A stretch of DNA of 22,859 nucleotides, taken from NCBI GenBank assembly GCA_034698045.1, contig JAQGAU010000893.1, forward strand, positions 1-22,859. The letters are read 5' to 3'. A model generated the notes under the pieces. That model did not search any database and was not told the origin of the DNA. It saw only the letters and a program-made list of their open reading frames with translations. Below, piece after piece: positions 18,121-22,859 of the stretch. The DNA is from Paramacrobiotus richtersi. Taxonomy: Eukaryota > Tardigrada > Eutardigrada > Parachela > Macrobiotidae. Each line of letters begins with the position of its first letter. Position 1 is the first letter of the stretch. Both the position numbers and the translations under genes were made by a program.

Positions 18121-19187
18121 ACGCCAGCAAACCCGGAACCAACAGCCACCCGGCAAGCGGAATTTGGAGGGTTCCTCCACAGAAAGTAGGAAAGGTCCAC
18201 AGTTATCGCACCATCGGGATCAACTATAGCAAAAAGCGACGATCCCATTCAGGCTCTGGTGGCGGAAGTATTCGACATGCAACAGCAGAAGGCGGAGCTC
18301 CGATCAACTGCGCACTGAGTGCGCAGCTTGGTCCTGGCAGACCGGCACTGCAGGTTGGTCCCTCCAAGTCTACTCGTTCGCTGTCTCCAGCCTCACAAAT
18401 CGTCACCTTGAGAGATGGTGAGCGCGATGAAAGTGTTGTGAGCGTAGAAGACGTTATTCCTCGAAAACCTAACGCTTTCCACCGTCTCGGCACTCCGGCG
18501 AGCAACTGCCCAGCCAAATTCAAACAGCTTCCAACTGTCAGCTAAAAACTGCGGGATCAGCTATTGGACAACTCTATTTTCGTGGATTTCGTTGATCTGC
18601 TACCGCAGAACAGAGCCCCGGCTATGCGGCCCCATAACGGTACCAGGATCGTCCACGATCAGGATACCGGCGAAATGACATTCGTTTCCACAGCAAGAAA
18701 GGAGCAGATTACTTCCGTTAACGGCGGGATTCGCGCATTTTCGGTATTTATGGCATACCTGACCTTTGAACAGCCCGAGCTAGCGGTCCCGATGCTGCGA
18801 TACATGGACCAAATAGCACTGCTGATGGATCCCACCCGTGGTCACAGGCTCGAGTATGTCCTAGAGTACAATATTCAGTTCCGTAACAACGCCGCAAACC
18901 AGATGCGGACATCTGCCGAAACTTCGACAGCGAACGCTGTCGAACTCCATGTGTGAATGGTCGCAGACACGCTTGTAGGATCTGCGGCGCGGCTGACCAC
19001 GGCCAAATCGCCCACGGCAACGGGACCGCCGGAGATGATGCAGGGGGCTCTTTACGCCTCGGGCCAACCGCCCGGGAGCTCGCAAGGGGCTCTTAGTACC
19101 TCGGGCCGACCGCCGGGAACGTCGCAGGAAGCTCTATCTGCTTCGGTCCGACTAGCTTCGCTCAATGCATACAGTCTCGCCGGATAA
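18121..19187 (+). pseudogene. Decayed retroelement gag-like ORF with zinc knuckle
   Basis: One frame runs from about 18121 (after an upstream stop) to 18956, interrupted by a single TAA at 18543-18545. Upstream of it the frame reads SQIVTLRDGERDE and HRLGTPASNCPAKF. Downstream it reads LRDQLLDNSIFVDFVDLLPQ and later IRAFSVFMAYLTFEQPE and MLRYMDQIALL. The order 'VDF..LLP', then 'W/I.AF..FMA....P....L.YMD.I' resembles the gag-like first ORF of several invertebrate retroelements (DIRS-like and similar). A shifted frame from about 18946 encodes a zinc-knuckle-like CVNGRHACRICGAADHGQ, directly followed by the 42-bp repeats. No ATG starts the frame. It lies about 0.8 kb upstream of the RT relic on the same strand, so both may be remains of one element. 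Confidence 0.6.
19041..19166 (+). repeat. Three tandem 42-bp units at the 3' end of the gag-like region
   Basis: The units are 19041-19082, 19083-19124 and 19125-19166. Units 1 and 2 are closely similar (GGGGCTCTT, CCTCGGGCC, CCGGGA/GGGAG); unit 3 is diverged. In the frame open at 18957-19187 they encode 14-residue repeats: QGALYASGQPPGSS, QGALSTSGRPPGTS, QEALSASVRLASLN. Confidence 0.85.
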
Positions 19188-19944
19188 CCAAGCCTATCTC
19201 ATTTCACCAATTTCGTGATACTTCCGGACCATTATACCTATCACCTTCATCTACCAAATGTTTTTTCTGCGTTTCTTCGGGCATTGGGTAAGAAAGGATG
19301 CAGGCGGGAACGGCTACGAGGCAAGTGCACTCCGGTGCACGGAAACCCACAGCACCTGCGGTCACCGTTCCCTTTCAGCCGTCGCGCCACTTACACCCAC
19401 ACACACCGTTCCGTCTTCGAGGTCTGCTTCGTTAAATCAACATTAATACTATATGCAAAATCATGAAATGAAGCAAACAAAGCGCAGATATTCAAATTAT
19501 GCAGCCTCAGCTACCGTAATATCGGATGTCTAATTTGTAAGAGATTTGAAACTTCTGTCTGGCCTGGCTACCCGGCTTATGACTGACTGACAGAATCACA
19601 ACCGGAATAAGCATTAACGCACATGCTTGAAAAGGGGAAAAAGTCAAAAAACGGACAGAACAGAGCATCTCTATGAGCGGCTTCAGATTGACAGCAGTAT
19701 CAAAAGCAATCCACGAAAACACTGACTTAGCATTCCAAACCATTTCTGCCGCATCTAGTTCCTGAACTAATGTAAATGTGACACTCTTCAGAGCATGGTT
19801 TCGGTAACTGTATGGTCGGAATTGTACCGATACCTGGTAACTGAATAGTGAACATTCGATCAGTATCCAGACACCAAGTAAACGTTAGGGCATCCAGCCT
19901 CGCATGAGTGACATCAAGCTCTCGGGGTGTATTTCCCAAGTAAC
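19188..19944. other. No gene recognised between gag-like and RT relics
   Basis: The N-terminal (finger) part of a reverse transcriptase would be expected before 19945 but cannot be read in any frame. Either the RT copy is 5' truncated near 19945 or this part is too decayed. Minus-strand open frames here are unassigned. Confidence 0.4.
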
Positions 19945-21573
19945 GGCCAGTAGACGTCTTCCTAATCTCTTCCCAATCTGGCGTGCAACAAGGTGACCCA
20001 TTGGGCCCTACATTGTCCTGTCTAGCTGTGCAGCCAATCGTTGAGAAGATGGATGCAGCTCTGAACGCCTGGTACGTGGACGGCGGTACTCTCGGTGATG
20101 ACCCCCGCAACGTTCTACGTAATTTTTCGTGTCTGGTGGAAGAAATGGAAGGTGTTGGACTGTCATTAAACACCAAGAAATGCGAACTTTTCTTGTGCGG
20201 TGGCACTGAACGGAAACGGTTGTCAGCTTGGGCTTTATTTGAGTCCGAATACCCAGGCATACGAGAGATTTCCGCAGAAAATCTGGAACTGCTTGTTAGT
20301 CCACTCTTGTCCAACGGAGTCATTCCGGTGATCAACCAAAAAATAGCTGACGTGACATACATGTCCAGCCGACTTAAACTCCTGCCAAAGCACCAGGCGC
20401 TGTTTGTTGAAAAACTGCTTGGGCGTGCCAAAAATCCTGCATTTTTTGCGGACATCTCTGCCATGGATGTTTCCTGCTGAACTTTACCGATTGCACCAAG
20501 CGTTTCGGAATGCACTGGAAACCATTATCAAGGTCAGAATGGATGTCCCCAGCTGGCTCCAAGCAACGTTACCGGTCCGTTTGGGCGGTCTGGACATCAG
20601 ACGCACCGAGGAACTAGCCCCTTCAGCCTTTATGGCATCTGTTTCCTCGCTCCGTCAACTGATCAGTGGAATATGCCCAACGGCCGCAACGATTGACTCC
20701 ACCGTGGTGCAGCTCGCCTGGTGGAAAGCAGCAGAATCACCTGACATTCCCCGCGGACCGTCGCAACACGCCCAGCGGGAATGGGACTATCCAGTATGTA
20801 CGGCTACGCAAAAAGAAACTGTTCGGGCTGCATACGTCGAGACCGGAAACAACACATCTCAAAGCGGTCAACTGTCCGGAATCTTGCGTGTGGTTAAATG
20901 CGTTACCGGCAGCATGTTTGGGAAACCTCCTGGATGCAACGCACTCCAGATCAGTACCGCGTTAAGACTAGGAGCACCCATGGTAACCACTCATACATGT
21001 GTGTGTGGAACGAAGACGGACAGTCTCGTACGTCATGGGCTCAGCTGTAAGAGGTCAGCGGGAAGAATTATTCGTCACGACTTAATTAGCGCCGAATTTG
21101 CCCTAGCGCTGAAGACTTTCGGACATCCATCCCTGCTGGAGCCGAAAGAGCTTTCCACTAAGGATAAAAAAAGCCAGATGTGATCACTTACACAGCTTGG
21201 GAGAACGGGAAGCCGCTCTCAATCCACGTAACCTGTGTGGAAACTTTATGCAGCCCGTATGTGAACCGCTCCTTGCAGAAAGCCGGCGCAGCAGCAGAAC
21301 TCGCAGAGCAAAGAAAATACATGAAGTATGCTTTTTTGGAAAATCGCTAAGGCTTCGTGCCGGCAGTTCTTGGAATTTACGGTACTTGGGGACAATCTCG
21401 AGAAGGACAGTCGACAAGATCGGAAGAGATCTCATCGCCATGACAGGAGAATCGCGTGCGAAAAGTTTTTTCGTCAGAAATTGTCCATGTTAATGCAAAA
21501 GAGAAATGCTCTTTGTGTTATGGGAACGTTACCCGACTCGGTCGGTCTAGATAAGATTTTCCTAATTATTTAG
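19945..21573 (+). pseudogene. Retroelement reverse transcriptase/endonuclease remnant, multiply frameshifted
   Basis: RT palm motifs start the readable part: GVQQGDPLGPTLSCLAVQP, then WYVDGGTLGD, where the catalytic YxDD is YVDG (second Asp lost). The thumb-like part continues in another frame (WLQATLPVRLGGLDIRR). A short shifted segment encodes WLNALPAACLGNLLD, then ALQISTALRLG. Next come a Cys/His cluster (HTCVCG...RHGLSCKRSAGR) and a PD-(D/E)xK-like block (PDVITYTAWENGKPL, then VTCVETL), with His where relatives have Asp. The end reads RYLGTISRRTVDKIGRD and NALCVMGTLPDS in two further frames. The CCHC cluster followed by PD..x15..D resembles the restriction-like endonuclease of R2/NeSL-type non-LTR elements. 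At least five frameshifts and one stop show it is dead. Confidence 0.85.
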
Positions 21574-21624
21574 TTTTGGTTTTCTAACTGATGTACGTGT
21601 GTACAGATTACACTATGGTACAGA

Positions 21625-21630
21625 AATAAA
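21625..21630 (+). terminator. Possible polyadenylation signal after the RT relic
   Basis: AATAAA lies 52 nt downstream of the last recognisable codon of the RT relic. It is a plausible 3' end for the element, but no A-rich tail or target-site duplication is evident. Confidence 0.35.
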
Positions 21631-21848
21631 CACAACTCTTCATAATCACTATAAAATGTTATGGATCTTCTGCAAACTCAGGCAAACTGTCATTTCAAAT
21701 TCCCTTTCGTTCTTTGTCTCGTGACATATGTATGAATATACACTCGCTTTCAACCTTTCTAAATTTGCGCTTCTCGAACTGACGTGTATTGCGACCGCAT
21801 ATGAATGACCGATTTTGCCGTCTTATTCAGTAGCTAGTTTCACCATAA

Positions 21849-21976
21849 GGATTGTTCGTCTGATTATGTTGATTATTCGAATTTCGATTATTCCGCCTTG
21901 TGACGTCAGCCCCGCACTGGTTGGCCACAGCCAAATAATCAGAATAATCAGCCACGCCCCATAATCCAAACAATCC
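21849..21976. repeat. Small foldback (about 128 bp) enclosing TGACGTCA
   Basis: Outer arms GGATTGTT (21849-21856) and AACAATCC (21969-21976) pair exactly. Inner arms 21860-21879 (CTGATTATGTTGATTATTCG) and 21932-21951 pair at 17 of 20 positions. The loop holds TGACGTCA at 21901-21908. It may be a small MITE. Confidence 0.6.
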
Positions 21977-22859
21977 ATACTACCTCCCGACTTAGTATTC
22001 GATTATGATCAGAACTGCTTTCTACGCTGAGAACAGCATAGAACCCACAGTTTTCCACAAGTTTCACATTTTTTGAAGTGCAAAACACATTTTCGATTTC
22101 AAGTGATTTTTTTGATTGGTTGGCAACGTTCGGCCCACTTTTTCAACAATCAACATAATCCTTTTCAGAAGAATCTTATGGTGAAGCTAGCTAGTAAACA
22201 ACGAAATAAAACACATGTTCCGCTCCGGCTTCTTTCTACGTTGTTTCCGTTTAATCGTGTTTGGCACCTCAAGGACTACGAAAGTAAAATGACTTAGGTA
22301 ATGGGAACAATAACATTCGATTGCGAACAACAACAATTAGCTTTCGTCTGTGCTAATTCTTCGCAGCAGACAAAAGTTATCGCAGACATTGCAGCCGGTC
22401 GCTCTCAGTGGCACACTGGCAGTGGCAAAAGCAACAGATGAATTCGTTAAGCGGAAACTCATCAGTATGTGAAGTGGGTCGTCAGATGTTCAGCAACAAC
22501 GGGCTATAATCGATCTTTCTGTTCATTAGAGATTTAGCGGGTGCATTATTTTCCTTCATGATTTCCGTGTCTTACTTGTGTACATAAAGCAATTTCCTTC
22601 TGCATACAGTTTACTAACAATAATACGGATATGGTGAATGCGGCGTTCGGACCTTTTACCGACTGACCCACCGCTTATGCTCATAGTGTTGTTAGCATCT
22701 CGTTAATCAACAACAGTTCTTCCGCAAAGATATTTCAACGAAGCCTCAGGGAAAACAGTGCAATCGTCTGGCGCTTCTTACAAGCAAATTACCAAAATGA
22801 GCACACTGAATGTTCAACGATTCTACCGACAATATTAACATTTGAGTAGGCGTCGCTAG

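Larger units (their letters stand above)
21574..22859. other. No gene recognised at the window's right end
   Basis: Apart from the AATAAA at 21625 and the foldback at 21849-21976, I see no gene. A 74-codon frame (22073-22297) has no features suggesting a real protein. Confidence 0.4.

Noticed and set aside
19727..20515. 262-codon minus-strand frame
   Set aside because: It is antisense to the RT motifs (GVQQGDPLGP, YVDGG) on the plus strand and shows no domain of its own.
1..22859. CRISPR arrays, bacterial operons, tRNA or rRNA genes
   Set aside because: No regular spacer-repeat array was seen. I found no convincing tRNA T-loop with a matching acceptor stem and no rRNA-like sequence. The spliced gene structure is eukaryotic.

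Overview
The window looks like nuclear DNA of an invertebrate animal. The genes have many GT-AG introns, from about 60 nt to over 1 kb, with AT-rich introns around GC-richer exons. The recognisable families are animal ones: the proteasome ubiquitin receptor PSMD4/Rpn10, a GnRH/AKH/corazonin-type GPCR, and a secreted protein with chitin-binding-like and CUB modules. An ecdysozoan fits, and a tardigrade is my best guess, but the sequence alone does not prove it. All gene models below were assembled by hand from splice sites and reading-frame phase.

Layout. 124-423 (-): a possible short gene diverging from PSMD4. 463-4542 (+): a complete nine-exon PSMD4 gene (326 aa). 4543-6960: mostly unassigned, with a relic of a reverse-transcriptase element near 5085-5195. 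6964-9320 (-): at least six exons of a secreted protein made of a chitin-binding-like module, a Thr-rich basic linker and a CUB domain. A two-exon, 83-aa orphan gene (7886-8425, +) sits inside one of its introns on the opposite strand. 9321-12043: no assigned gene, but a 341-bp foldback element at 10984-11324 and another inverted-repeat pair. 12044-13071 (-): a two-exon gene for a 240-aa protein with a signal peptide, 27-residue Arg/Ser/Asp/Tyr-rich repeats and a hydrophobic C-terminal tail. 13072-14824: unassigned. 14825-16502 (-): TM3-TM7 exons of the peptide-hormone GPCR; its 5' exons and one internal junction are unresolved.

17246-17419: an inverted repeat with 28-nt arms. 17963-21573 (+): a decayed retroelement region holding a TATA box, a gag-like ORF with an in-frame stop and a frameshifted zinc knuckle, a 42-bp tandem repeat, and a reverse-transcriptase/endonuclease remnant with several frameshifts and a damaged YxDD motif. 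21574-22859: no gene recognised; it carries a second small foldback around TGACGTCA.

The genes are unrelated housekeeping, secreted and signalling genes sharing a repeat-containing region. No operon-like cooperation is apparent. The less familiar items are the nested antisense orphan gene, the repeat-built secreted protein, and the two foldbacks that both enclose the palindrome TGACGTCA.
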